Shown here piece by piece: positions 24,641-35,797 of a DNA stretch of 64,000 nt (its first letter is position 1; the number at the start of each line of letters is the position of its first letter). The stretch comes from Diphasiastrum complanatum. Its lineage: Eukaryota > Streptophyta > Lycopodiopsida > Lycopodiales > Lycopodiaceae. Made by a program: the position numbers and the translations under genes. Where the stretch lies: NCBI GenBank assembly GCA_029204225.1, contig CM055095.1:29408414-29472413 (forward strand). The letters run 5' to 3'. Below the pieces are notes generated by a model. That model worked only from the letters and a program-made list of their open reading frames with translations, searched no databases and had not been told where the DNA came from.

Positions 24641-26020
24641 GTTCGAAGCAAATTCTAAGTATTTAGTCTGCATTGGTCCACATAATTCATTGTGGACAAG
24701 ATCGAGGATGCCACTGGCTCTCCTAACTCCACTTTTGGAACACCTCTCTTTGTGTTGTTTTCCCAAAATGCAGCCTTTGTGGATTTTTTCCTACAAAACA
24801 AATGTCAGGTTATCCAATAACTAGATTACCTCTTTTGAAAATTTTGTAAACTTTGAGCACTAATATTTCCAAATTGTTGACTATCAACAGTGCTTATCAT
24901 AGCTTGATCAAAAGATCTCGCATTCAATTTGTAGAGTCGATTTCCGTTGACTCTAGCTCCTGTAGCAATCACTTTGTAGTGATTCTTAATGTCCTTGTTG
25001 AGACATTTGTCACACTATCAAACTCAACCTTGAGTTGTTGATCAACCATCATCCCAACTGATAGCAAATTGTTGGCTAACCCAGGTACATATTGCACATT
25101 GCTTATCCGGTTTATCATTCCGCTAGCTAGCTTCACTGGTACTACTCCAAATCCTTTAACAAGTAACAATTGGCTTGTTCAACTTCATCGCCATTGTGGA
25201 TTTCCTTGAATTCTAAAAACCACTCCTTGAAGTCATGTGCTTGGATGCTCCACTGTAGATGTACCAGGCATTCTTGGCTTCACCACTTGTCATGAGTGTC
25301 GTAATGTCTCACCTGCATCATCCTGATGATCATCATCAAATTGATGTTGATCAGCATAATTTCCTACCTACCATTTGTCTTTTTTTTTTTACTCCTTTTG
25401 TTTCATGAAACACTCACGCTCCTAATGACCAAGTTTGTTGCAATATTGACAATTCCCAGGTTTCTTCTACCTTGGATTGTCGTGTCCTTGACCTTGAGCT
25501 TGATGCCCATTGTCTTGATTTGGACCATCATTGGATTGTTCTTGGAATTGTTGGAAAGATCCACAATTTGAGTTTCCACCTCTTGATGGTGTCTTCCACG
25601 ACCAAATCTGCCACCATGTCCTCTGACTGCAAGAGCTTGATCAAATCTCCTTTTGCGATGACTCAAATTCTCTCGATATTGTTCTTCCTGCAAAAGCAAT
25701 CCACCTAACTCTTTATAGGTTGGAATATTCTCCCATGTGACTATACTTGTCACAAACATCTGATGTGACTCACTCAAGCTGTTCAATGTCAATTGCATGA
25801 TCTTACAATCCTGAACTCGCTCTCCAATGGCAACTAATTGACATGGATCTCCTTTACCTTCAATAGGTGATCGATCATCATCCATTCGTAATGTGTGCAC
25901 CTTCATCTTCAGAAATAGCACTTGGGATGTGTTTGTGGTTTCAAACAATGCCTTATCCCATGCTTCTTTGATCCTTCCGAATCCAAAATGTAGGGAATAA
26001 TTGCATCTCTGATTGATGAG
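24640..26020 (-). pseudogene. Minus-strand Ty1/copia gag-protease-integrase relic
   Basis: Read from 26020 downward. Gag has ALFETTNTSQVLFLKMKVH, ERVQDCKIMQLTLNSLSES and LLLQEEQYRENL, then a GRGRHH basic tract and a knuckle CQYCNKLGH.EREC with a stop after His. The protease reads WYIYSGASKHMTS, with Tyr replacing the catalytic Asp. The pre-integrase region has VQYVPGLANNLLSVG, and the integrase start GKQHKER...ILDLVHNELCGPMQT. It ends there at about 24640. Several frame changes are present. It belongs to a different copia family from 18933-24331 and lies tail-to-tail with it. Confidence 0.86.
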
Positions 26021-27166
26021 TTGATGGCGTTCTGTGCCTTCCGTTTTCTCCTATCAAATGTTCTTCTTAAATCGAAGAAAGATGGAGGTTTCAGGTTGTG
26101 TGTGGACTACAAGGGGTCGAATAAGATAACTATGTATCTTTTGCCTCGTATGGATGACCTAGTAGATCAATTAGGTGGAGCAAAATACTTCCCAAAGATA
26201 GATCTTGAAATCAGTTATCATCAGATTAGGATTCATCCGGATGACGTGCAAAAGGCTGGTTTTTGGACAAGATTCGGTCATTATGAATTTCTCATGCGTC
26301 CTTTTGGGTTGATGAATGCACTAGCTACATTCCAACAGATGATGAACGATCTTTTTCATCCATATCTTGGGAAGTTTGTGGTTGTATTCTTAGATGATAT
26401 TCTCATCTATACTAGGACACTTAAGGAGCATTTGAGTAATCTTAGAATTGTCTTAGATTATCTCAGGCAAGAGAAAATTTACGCTAAGGAATAGAAATGT
26501 GAATTCTTTAAGCATGAGTTGTTGTACCTCGGTCATAAGATCACCCGTAGTGGGTTGGAGATTGACAAGAGTAAGGTCAAGACAGTGCTTGAGTGGCTGA
26601 TACCAAAGACGGTTAGAGAAGTTAAATCTTTTCTTGGTTTTACAATTTTCTTTCGTAAGTCAAATGAGGATTATGCAAAAGTGGTGGCACCTTTAAATAA
26701 TCTGACTAAAGGCGGAGTTAACAAAAAGAAAAAGAGAGGTCAATCTAGTGAGCCTATTGAGTGAAATGATGAATTGAACCAATGCTTTGAGAAACTCAAA
26801 CAAATGGTTGCTTCAGCTCCTGTTTTACAGATCGCGAATCCTGATATACCTTACGTCGTGAGAACTGACGCAAGTGATTCAGTGATAGGGGCAGCTCTTC
26901 TACAGGATGATAGGCCGGTAGCATTTGAAAGCAAGAAACTCATAGGGCCTCAGTTGCGTTGCATTGCGTTATACAACTCAGGAAAAGGAGTTATTTGATG
27001 TGATACATGCACTTAAAACTTCGAGGCATTACCTTTATGGTAGTTAGTTTATAGTGTATACTGATTACCAATCTCTGAAGTACTTTTGTAATCAGAATTA
27101 TCTGAGGGGTCGTAAAGCCCGTTGGGTTGAACTTATGCAAGAATTTGTTCATGAGATCCAAGGCGA
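26021..27166 (+). pseudogene. Ty3/gypsy RT-RNase H fragment, chromovirus-like
   Basis: FRLCVDYKGSNKITM, DLVDQLGGAKYFPKIDL, GFWTRFGHYEFLMRPFG and the intact active site FVVVFLDDILIY identify RT. LGHKITRSGLEIDKSKV and GFTIFFRKSNEDYAKV follow (RT thumb/connection), then RNase H RTDASDSVIGAALLQD. After a frame change near 26965 come YTDYQSLKYF and [12 protein letters not shown]. There are stops at 26492 and 26762. The RT type is closer to chromoviruses than to the two Athila/Tat-like fragments. Both ends are sharp junctions with copia sequence. Confidence 0.88.
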
Positions 27167-27330
27167 TGTATGATGCTGAAAGAAGGTTGAATCGATACAA
27201 AGCCAGGCTAGTCGCCAAAGGCCATGCCCAGATTCCAGATCTGGATTATTCCGAGACCTTCAGCCCAGTCGTCAAACATGTTTCGATCCGACTATTACTT
27301 TCCTTTGTAACTGCAGCAGATCTAATGAGC
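27167..27330 (+). pseudogene. Short Ty1/copia RT fragment
   Basis: The frame reads [17 protein letters not shown], then [20 protein letters not shown]. These are the conserved first RT blocks of copia Pol. About 50 codons remain, fused directly to the end of the gypsy RNase H fragment in the same frame. Confidence 0.85.
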
Positions 27331-27927
27331 ATTCTGAAAAACCAAAAATTAGAAGGCTCGAATTTCTGAGTAGAGAATAAAAAAATTCAGGATCGAATTT
27401 TCTAGAATTTTTTGATACTGGATCGACTCGAAAAATCCTATATTTTTTGAGTCAGTATTTTTCGAATCATTGTACATTTCTTCAATGCTTGTAAATTTTG
27501 ATACTGTCCGCAATCTAAAATTCGACCCAACGACTTCACGTTGACAGTCTGCCCACTTTCTACATTCATTAATTGTAATGAGGCGTTTGTAATAACTGCA
27601 ACAAAAGGTTGTTGTAGATATTTTGTAGGATGTCAATCCTACAATCTTCATCAAAAAACTTCTGATTATTCGAGTCTTCTGTAACTAGCATTATCACACT
27701 CAACCAGCTGAAGTCAATTCTACTCATTGTTGATATTAATCAGAGTGCAAGTCCCAGTACTGTATCCTTCACTTGTGAATTTGTTTGAATCATTCAATTT
27801 GAATATTCTGTTGTTGTTTGTGGCACTTCCGATCCTACACACACACACCCGCTAGAGCTTCTGCTGACTAACCTCTCGATTTTCGACAATCATCACAATA
27901 GCTAATTGAATGTAAAGTACAATAAAC

Positions 27928-27930
<3 letters not shown>

Positions 27931-27994
<64 letters not shown>
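27931..27994. repeat. (GA)n microsatellite
   Basis: Uninterrupted GA for 64 bp. Confidence 0.98.
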
Positions 27995-27996
<2 letters not shown>

Positions 27997-30638
27997 AGGA
28001 GTTGACTAATAGTCTAGCCTACAGTTGGTAATGGCTGGCAACAGTTAAACTACATCGTGAACAATAACATATGAAGTTTATCATTGATTTATAACACACC
28101 TACCAATGGATATAATTCCTAGATTAGGGGAATTAGATGGTAGGGTTAGGTCTATATCTAACCATGAACAATCCTACATCTCATATCTAACCTGATCTAT
28201 CACTATTTTGATGAGGATCTTTTTTTACATTCATTGACTAGATGCAATTTTAATGTTTGAGTGCACATTGTTTTTCCAAGGCCAAGTTGCAATTGCAGCA
28301 TCTATGTTTGATTGATTTTGATGATCTACATAGTTAATTGAATGATAATGAAGTGATTTATTGTCCTACAAACATTTGAGGTTGCTTTGATTGATTGATC
28401 ATAGTGATTCTAGGAGCTATTGCCACATAGTCAATTTGGATGCACTTATAGCCAAAATGTGAAGCTAGTCTTGATTGATTTGGTTATTTTGAAAACTCCA
28501 ATTCTTGATTGGACTTGTTGAAAGTATAAACCATTAAGATCCATCATAATTAACAAGTAAATGTATTGTGTTGAATACACTAGTGCTAGGAGGTCACTCA
28601 GCTCAAGATTCTAGTTGAAGATGTTGTTTATTCAAAGAAAGTGGATATGTAAGTGGATATGTTAAACAAAAAGCTTTTAAGCTTTTATTTTTAATCTTCT
28701 ATGTCCCAGTTGTGCAGTAGGGTTGGAGTAGAACTCCTAATAATTATGGCAGGAAGGTAAGTCCTCAACAACTCATCACTTTTTGGAATACACAAAGAAG
28801 CTGAAAACTTACAAATTTGTTTTAATAGTATGCCAAGAAGTCCACCTTTATGACCAAAACAACAAGATCTAACATAGTCGTGGCAATTCTAGTACATAGG
28901 TGAAAATTCTGACCTTTAAACTTGTACACTAAAAACTTGTCCACCTTTATGATAGTGCTAATGCTAGTAAGTAGGTGAAATTTTTTACCTTTTGAAAAAA
29001 ATTTGTTATTTGTAAGTGATGGTCCTCATGAACTGATTTAAAAGGTTCATTCACTAGATCTAAAAATCACTTGATTTATGATATGCTCTAAAAATTGTAG
29101 AATACGTAAAAGAATCAGAATTTGAAAAAATAGGTGCAATCCTACTTATAATTAGAGTTTCAATTCTAAAATTTTAGTGCCACTTTAAGATTTTCAAAAT
29201 CTAGAGTGGAAAATGGAAAAAAAAAAGAACAAAAAGAACAAAAAGAACAAAAACAAAAAAAACAACAAAAAACAAAAGCAAAAACAATAAACAAAAAAAC
29301 TACACTCCAAGTCACAAAGAACTAGATTGGAAAATGAAATCCTAGTAGATTGTTGTACGACTTTCTTCAAGAATCAATACTACCATCAAACGAATGCTAA
29401 GTGAAAAAAAAAAAAAATGTTGTTCTAGCAAAAATTAACAATGTACTTCTTACACTTAGTGCCTTATATTGTAAACTATCATTGACGTTGTAATTAGGCT
29501 ATAACTTCAATTTTTTCAAGCTACAAATTTAACTTAAAGTTGAGAATTACTCATAGTTGTTTTTATGGTTTAGGGCTTCAATGTGAACAAGTTGTATGGC
29601 TACATTGAAGCTTCATATGTTTGGCAACCTCATAACTTGCCTATTCTACAAGATCAATTGCTAACCTAACATCTAATTATTTTTCAAGTTGCCAAACGTA
29701 TGAAGCTTCAACGTTAAGCAAGTTTGTTTTGAGGTTGCCAAACATATGAAATCCAAAGGAGGTACTAGGAGGCAGAAATGTGCATTCAATATTTCGCTAA
29801 CAACTTTCAAAACTGCAGGTTAGATCAACATTTAGTGCACCCTTAGAGATGACTAGAAATGCGAGTTTCTTGGTTGTAAATGTGCACCCATCAACTTGAT
29901 CTTAGGGCTATTTTTTCACAATTTAGGGGATTGAGATGTAAGTCTGCAAAGTTGCACCCTCTCATAAACAATGCACCTTCATAGATGGAAAAAAGTGCAC
30001 CCTCATAGCTAGAAAAATGGCACTCAATAGAATTTAAGACAAGTTGTGAGTGTCTACAACATATCAGGTTCAATTTTCGTTGCAGATTAGGGCTTTAATC
30101 AATGCAAGTTAGAACAACATTGAGTGTGCCCTCAAAGACAACAAAAGTGCAACCTGTTTGCTTGAGAAAATTTTGAGCATAAGATTGAGCAAGTTCTTGC
30201 ACAAAATCCGAATCAAACTTGTAGAATCAACACATTCTAACTACGGCATTCTATTAGACTTCGAATGAGCTTCTTAAATCTGAGTTTCTAGCTAACACAT
30301 TGTCTATCATATTTTACGAATTTATGTTATGTAAACGATGAACACACCGATCATATGGACATTAGTCCTCATGTAGCAATAATATTAACTGTAGCAATCA
30401 GCATTCAATACAGTATAACAGAAATAGCATTCATAATATTTAAAAAAAAAAAAAATTCAACTCCATAACAGTATTGATAGAAGAAAAATCTCCAACTTTA
30501 TAACAAAACACTAATAGAGTAATACATGAAGCTAACTAATCCTTTATAAGTTGTGCCTCTCCAATTCCCAATAATGAATATAGCCAAGGGGCACTGAGAA
30601 GGGAAAGCCAAGGGCCAATAGGCATTGAATACGAAAAG

Positions 30639-30687
30639 CCACGCACCTCATTAGAAGCCAAACAACCACGCACCTCATTAGAAGCCA
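30639..30687. repeat. Short tandem duplication, 27-bp period
   Basis: CCACGCACCTCATTAGAAGCCA occurs at 30639-30660 and again at 30666-30687 with no mismatch. Confidence 0.9.
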
Positions 30688-31347
30688 AGCATCACTAGGC
30701 AATTGCCCCCAATATAAACTGCATTGCAAACTTGGCCTAATAAACAAGGAAAGGGATCGAATGCCCATAATATATTACAATACAATTTAGGCTTTTCAAA
30801 ATGTCATATATCGTCAATGTTGCCACATGTTGCTACCATACCCTAATAATACAATAATGTACCACTAGTCAAATATTTCACAAATTAGCCATCATCTTTC
30901 AAGCAAAAATTGACCTACTAGCAAAAATTGACCTACCTAGTATTTGTTCTAGTTTCAAACTGTCAAGAGATAATTTTTTAGAAAAATACAATTTCTTTTA
31001 CTTGAATTCCAATAGTTTGCTAGAGGAACAATACACCATTCAATATTTTTTGTTTTGATTTCAAAGTCCACATACTAATGTTGCTACACAAAACAATTTA
31101 ATCTACCAAACTCAAATTATTAGTGGGGTTGCAAGCAAAATTTACACAAAACATCAAGTCATTTCTAATTAAATGAAGAGGGCAATTTAGTGGAGAATTA
31201 TGCCCCATAATTGCCTCCCTTTCACTCTAAACAATCTCAAAGTGCAAGTAGTCTAGCTTCTAAACCCCCCATCAACTCGATTGTTGTAGCGTCAGCGCCT
31301 CAAAGGGCGCTGGGACTAGAGCGGTTTCCCCAAGACACGCTTAAGTC

Positions 31348-31942
31348 CTTAGTTGCCCGTTCCGGAACGGAACGTGTTCTGGAACGGACCCTCAAAAAAA
31401 AATAAAAAAAATACTTTTTTTATACAAAGGATTTTTACACTTTAATATTTAATCCGTTCTATTTTTCCTTTGAAGCTTTACCTGATAATTATTATCAATT
31501 ATAGAAGATCCGTTCTTCTATTACTTGTTCAAATTATCAAAGAAGACACCAAGATAGAACGGAATCTGCTTTATCCGATTTATCTGAGCCTAGCGGAATC
31601 TATCTAAGGCTAGCAGTATCTATCAGGTAAAAAAAAATTATCAAAGAAGACAGCAAGATAGATTATTTGAAGCTTTATCTAAGGATAGCGGAATCTATCT
31701 GAGGCTAGCCGTAACGAATGATCATTCCCTTGTGAAATTGAAGTGACGGACGATAAAAATGAGTTGTTGCGTATGTGGTGCTAAATCCCTGCTCGTTGTT
31801 GTGAATCATAAAGTCGCGGGCCAGCAGGGTGTTACCTCAATAAATTCCGCGGAAAACCATCGTATTATGTTTTTTTTCTACAGTGTGTAAACAAACTCGT
31901 TCCGGAACGTACGGAACTGAACAGTCGGAACGGGCTTCTAAG
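31348..31942 (+). mobile_element. hAT-type non-autonomous DNA transposon, 595 bp
   Basis: The left end is CTTAGTTGCCCGTTCCGGAACG; the right end is GTCGGAACGGGCTTCTAAG, giving a terminal inverted repeat of form CTTAGxxGCCCGTTCCG. Flanks 31340-31347 and 31943-31950 are identical CTTAAGTC, an 8-bp target duplication as made by hAT transposases. There is no transposase frame. Internally, about 31534-31614 and 31638-31709 are diverged direct repeats (TTATCAAAGAAGACA... GGAATCTATCTxAGGCTAGC). GGAACGTACGGAAC and related dyads lie near the right end. Confidence 0.88.
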
Positions 31943-32796
31943 CTTAAGTCTAACATTCATCCGACATGAACTCACTAAGAAGCCAACTTAGAAAATGCAA
32001 CAAGCCTAACCATTCAAACTTAGGAAAACAAGAATCTCAACCAACCCTAAAGCCCACTCAAAATTCCTCCCCAAAAGGTAAGCAAAGGCAAAGACAAGTC
32101 ACTCGTAATATTTCCAAGGCATAGTGGTCGCCAAATTGACTAAATGGCATAGCGGCAGGCCTCATGTCATGTCTCTTCAAAGGTTTAGTAGAAGAAAATA
32201 AATATAGTAAAACAATTTCAACAAATCAAGAACACTATTCAGCTTTTTTCATATCTCTTGGAACACACGATTGTCAAATAGCATATGAACTTTTCAAGGT
32301 TCACACTTCTATGCCATCTTAGACAACAAGATCTTCATTAATTAATATTCCAAACATTAAAAGTTTGGAAGAACATTGTTATTCTATCTCATAAATAGAC
32401 AATTCTATACATGCTCAATGTCTCTACTATGTGGGAATTCTTCTCATGATAGATTGACAACATTTTGATTTTTAACTAGGATATTTTTACTTTCAATGTT
32501 GGGAAAAAAAGAAATTAACTTGATCACAAACATGAAAATACTTATCATGATTTGGCTTCAAGACTCAATACTTTTATGTATGACTAAAATATGTGGGGAA
32601 TCATAAAAGGTAAAAGTAGCCAAGTTGCTCATGGAGATCCACCATAGTTTATTGGGGCTGAATAAAGATTAACTATAATAATTCAGCAAAATCCGTAAGG
32701 CTTGCTAGCCAACATAAAGACACTGCACAAGGAGGCCCACTAGAAGTTGCAGCACTAATAAAAGTGACCAAAAATATACTTATGTTATATACAAAC

Positions 32797-32983
32797 CTTA
32801 GAAGCCCGTTCCGACCAAAATGGGTCAGAACATTCCGTACGTTTCGGAACATTCCTGGTCGGAACGATATTGATATACATTTAATTATTTTAATTATTTA
32901 TCTTAATTAAATCCTTTGTTAAAAAAACGTATTTTTTTATTTTGTTTTTTTGGGTATCGTTCGGAACGGAACGGGCAACTAAG
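32797..32983 (-). mobile_element. hAT-type MITE, 187 bp, same family in reverse
   Basis: It begins CTTAGAAGCCCGTTCCGACC and ends GTTCGGAACGGAACGGGCAACTAAG, the two termini of the 31348 element in the opposite orientation. Perfect 8-bp duplications ATACAAAC lie at 32789-32796 and 32984-32991. It shares sub-terminal AAAAATACGTTTTTTTAACAA-like sequence with the longer copy but lacks its centre, so it is an internal-deletion derivative. Confidence 0.9.
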
Positions 32984-32991
32984 ATACAAAC

Positions 32992-34477
32992 TGATAGGAA
33001 TGCAACTAGTCTATTTCCAATGAGAATGAATAACTCCTAATCATTCTTTACTAAAAACACTGCACAACAAAACACATGATTTGTCTCTAGTGTTATTGGC
33101 AATATATACTAGTATTAAACCTTTTGGACAAAAAGTCCTGATCATAGCGACCATAAATATCATGTCGGGCTATCATGGTTGTGGTGGTTTCCGTGGCGGC
33201 CAATTTGATTTTTAAGTTGGCAATGATCTTTTCTTGTCCCTTGAAATACATTGGGTAATCATATATTAGTAAATTTTGACTCAGTACATGGTGAAATCTT
33301 AGCACAGCTATGTCGGCTATTTTTTCGATACCCTAAACAATTGACTTATGCATCAAATTAGATCAATTTTTGATCAATTTTTGCTTGTCTAAGAGGCTTT
33401 CTTATGTTGACAAAGGCAAGCAAGTGGAGCTTGATTCCACCAACTTTGCATATTTCATCTCACATGAAGAGCCAAAGGATGACACAGCAATCAAAAGGAA
33501 AAATGGTAATAATAGTCGATGATTCATTAGTAGTATAGTACTCAGAAATTATAAGGAAATTCTGAAATTGTTGCAAAGAAACTGTACAAGGGAAAAGAAA
33601 ACAATCGCAAGCAATTAGACGTGTGAATGCCGAGCCAATCTAAATTCATGGTGTGGCCAACTAGAAAAATCATTTGATGATGAGCATTGATATGCGAACA
33701 TGATTTGATAGTTGTAAGTTGCTACCTGTCCTCACATGTCTGTTTTATGTTCACAATGTCTGGACTCTGCTTTATATTTTGACAAATAAATTAGCAACTT
33801 GTATACACAAAAGAAGATAAGCTACTCGAGCATTCCAAAAGTTTGTCACCGCGAGAAGGGACTCAGCAGCTCTCAGTCACCACTCCTTGCTGTTATGAAA
33901 ACATGTAGCAAAAGTTAGTAGTAAACTATATGACATATACAATTAAGCTTCTTGGAAAAGATTGAACTGGACAACACGAGTGTAGAAAAGGCCTACCTTC
34001 AAGTATACCAGATAGTTCAGCTCAAAGTGAAGCAAAATTGCACAAGTCATCTTATCAAAGTCTTGAATGCCAGAATTTTCTTCAAATCCTGCTGAGGCCG
34101 GCTTTCACCTTTTCCAAGACCCTGAGAAACACCTTAGTTTGTCTCAAAACTCTAGACATGAGAAAGCAATGAGAGTGCATAAACAACAAGTGCCTTCGAG
34201 AGGTCTGACAACCATTATCGGCGGTCTCCTATGATGAGAGTTCAGAATTATCAGTAGAATAGAGCAGTAAACTGTCAAACGAATGTGAATCTCCAGCTAA
34301 GGTACTAAGACAATCAATGATAGACTGGTTTTCAGGCCCTCCTACAAAAGCGAAAAGCAATATAGCATCAGAGCTCAGATCTTTGTGTCGTGTATGGCAT
34401 TCGCAAGAGGGCTATGCTTGAGGGAGAGTGCTAAAAAGAGACTTAAAACCCTTGCATGAGACTAGTGAACCAATGGA
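32992..34477. other. No supported gene
   Basis: Mixed AT-rich sequence without LTR ends or domain-like frames. The ORF at 33093-33305 (minus) has no recognisable motif. Base composition rises slightly after 33850, which could reflect untranslated host sequence, but I see no exon I can defend. Confidence 0.45.
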
Positions 34478-34556
34478 ACACGTAGCTCAGTTAGTGGAAC
34501 ACCCCACAGTGAAATATGGGGTCCCATGTTCATCTCATAGCCCCACCCAGCACCCA
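34478..34556 (+). other. tRNA-like / SINE-head-like segment
   Basis: TAGCTCAGTTAGTGG (34483-34497) matches a Pol III A box and tRNA D arm. About 43 bp on, CATGTTCATCTCATA (34525-34539) resembles a B box (GGTTCGANTCC) with substitutions. Between them ACCCCACAG...ATGGGGTCC can pair as an anticodon-like stem. The acceptor stem is not convincing, so a tRNA-derived SINE head or tRNA pseudogene is more likely than a working tRNA. Confidence 0.4.
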
Positions 34557-35284
34557 GCTTTATCACAGGCAACCTGCTGCATGTTTAAGAGATAACTTAC
34601 AAACTCATATCAGCACCTGCATTACCCCTTTTCAACAGATGAAATGGCACTGAGAAAAGGATAAGTTTCAGTTTCCTCATAACGCAACAAAACAAAACAA
34701 CAGGTATATAGTGCAACAGCAGCCAGCTGCCATAAACAAACAAGACAGAAAAGTCTAGGAGGAGGAGAGATGCATGAACTGGTCTCAGGCTAACTAGAAA
34801 ATGACCAGAAAAGCCGGCAAGTGATGGACATAACATTGTTTCCTCTACTACGAAAATTTTAGGTTATGAGTAAGGGTTTAAAAGTAGCTTCCATGATCTT
34901 CTGGCCATCAAGTTAAACTTTAACGAGGCTGGAGTCAAGAAAATAGAACAACTCAGAAAAGAATGTTCAGGTAGTCCTTGAGAAAATATTTTGGTGCGTG
35001 CTGAAAACAAGAAATAGGCACTAGAACGCCAAGGAATCAATTGAACTAAGAACCCTAATTGGGTTGCAATTGTTGAAGAGGTTTGTGAATATTTTTCCTG
35101 CTATACACTTGGCACTAGCTATTAATTTCGCCAAAGCTCAATTGAGACTTTGATGAATAACACAATTTATTGTAAACACTCTACAGCTGCAATTGACAAA
35201 TATCCAGCCCAAACCTGGCAATGTTCTGATCAATACAATATACTTCAAATCTACCAAATAATAAAGTTGAAGTTTAAGCATAGA
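34557..35284. other. No supported gene
   Basis: Ordinary AT-rich sequence. The minus ORF 34597-34836 is Leu/Phe-rich with no recognised domain. The insertion boundary of the next LTR is at 35285. Confidence 0.45.
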
Positions 35285-35546
35285 TGTTGGGGATTTGGTG
35301 GAACCCATGTATATATCTTATACAATTTTTAGTACATAAGTGTGTGGGATTTGGTACCTTGTGTGTGTAAGTCCAACCCAAAAAGCACCTGGTTTTAATG
35401 GTTGCAATTTAGAAATAAAAAAACTTGAGGCTCTAATTGAATTTGTTAGAGGCCTAAAAGTCATGTTAGAGGTCTCAAATGATCTTCCCACCAAATATTT
35501 GAATTTGGAAGTAAAGGGAGGCAGGAAATCAGGTCTACCTCTCAAC

Positions 35547-35554
35547 TATAAAAG
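35547..35554 (+). promoter_or_regulatory. TATA box of the gypsy LTR
   Basis: TATAAAAG within CAACTATAAAAGGAGACC, about 70 bp upstream of the CT-rich leader: the usual placement for an LTR core promoter. Function is inferred from position and consensus only. Confidence 0.65.
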
Positions 35555-35614
35555 GAGACCATTTCCGTTGTATTGAAGAGCCATTCTTGCTAATCTAAAG
35601 CAATTTTACCCATT

Positions 35615-35619
<5 letters not shown>

Positions 35620-35672
<53 letters not shown>
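35620..35672. repeat. (CT)n microsatellite within the LTR
   Basis: Uninterrupted CT for 53 bp, downstream of the TATA box, so it would lie in the transcribed leader. Confidence 0.97.
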
Positions 35673-35677
<5 letters not shown>

Positions 35678-35776
35678 ACACCTTGCTAACAGGTTGAAGG
35701 TGAGGTTTCACTCCTTTGGGAACGAAACCCTGCGTGACAGGTGAGCTATGGGTGTCATAACCCTAGCCGACTACAA

Positions 35777-35797
35777 TTTTGAGGCCGTTGTCGAGGA
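35777..35797 (+). promoter_or_regulatory. Primer binding site, Athila/Tat type
   Basis: TTTTGAGGCCGTTGTCGAGGA is a decayed form of the TTGGCGCCGTTGCCGGGGA motif found directly after the 5' LTR of many plant Athila/Tat gypsy elements. The changes are mainly C-to-T and G-to-A. Confidence 0.7.

Larger units (their letters stand above)
27331..31339. other. About 4 kb without a supported gene
   Basis: AT-rich sequence with small repeats. 27400-27660 has repeated TCGAATTTTCTAG / TCGACTCGAAAAATCC words and may be an LTR remnant. 29218-29300 is an A-rich AAAAAGAAC/AAACAAA stretch. 29595-29640 and 29683-29722 form a diverged inverted repeat around GAAGCTTCATATGTTTGGCAAC. ORFs at 29891-30073 and 30544-30768 (minus) have no recognisable features. 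Confidence 0.5.
35285..35775 (+). mobile_element. Ty3/gypsy 5' LTR, 491 bp
   Basis: It starts TGTTGGGGATTTGG and ends CCGACTACA, the standard TG...CA borders, and is followed after one base by a gypsy-type primer site. It contains a TATA box at 35547-35554 and a (CT)n array at 35620-35672 in the presumed leader. It also carries the GGTACCTTGTGTGTGTAAG...CAACCCAAAAAGCAC block shared with LTR-like fragments at 9836 and 17600. Confidence 0.75.
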
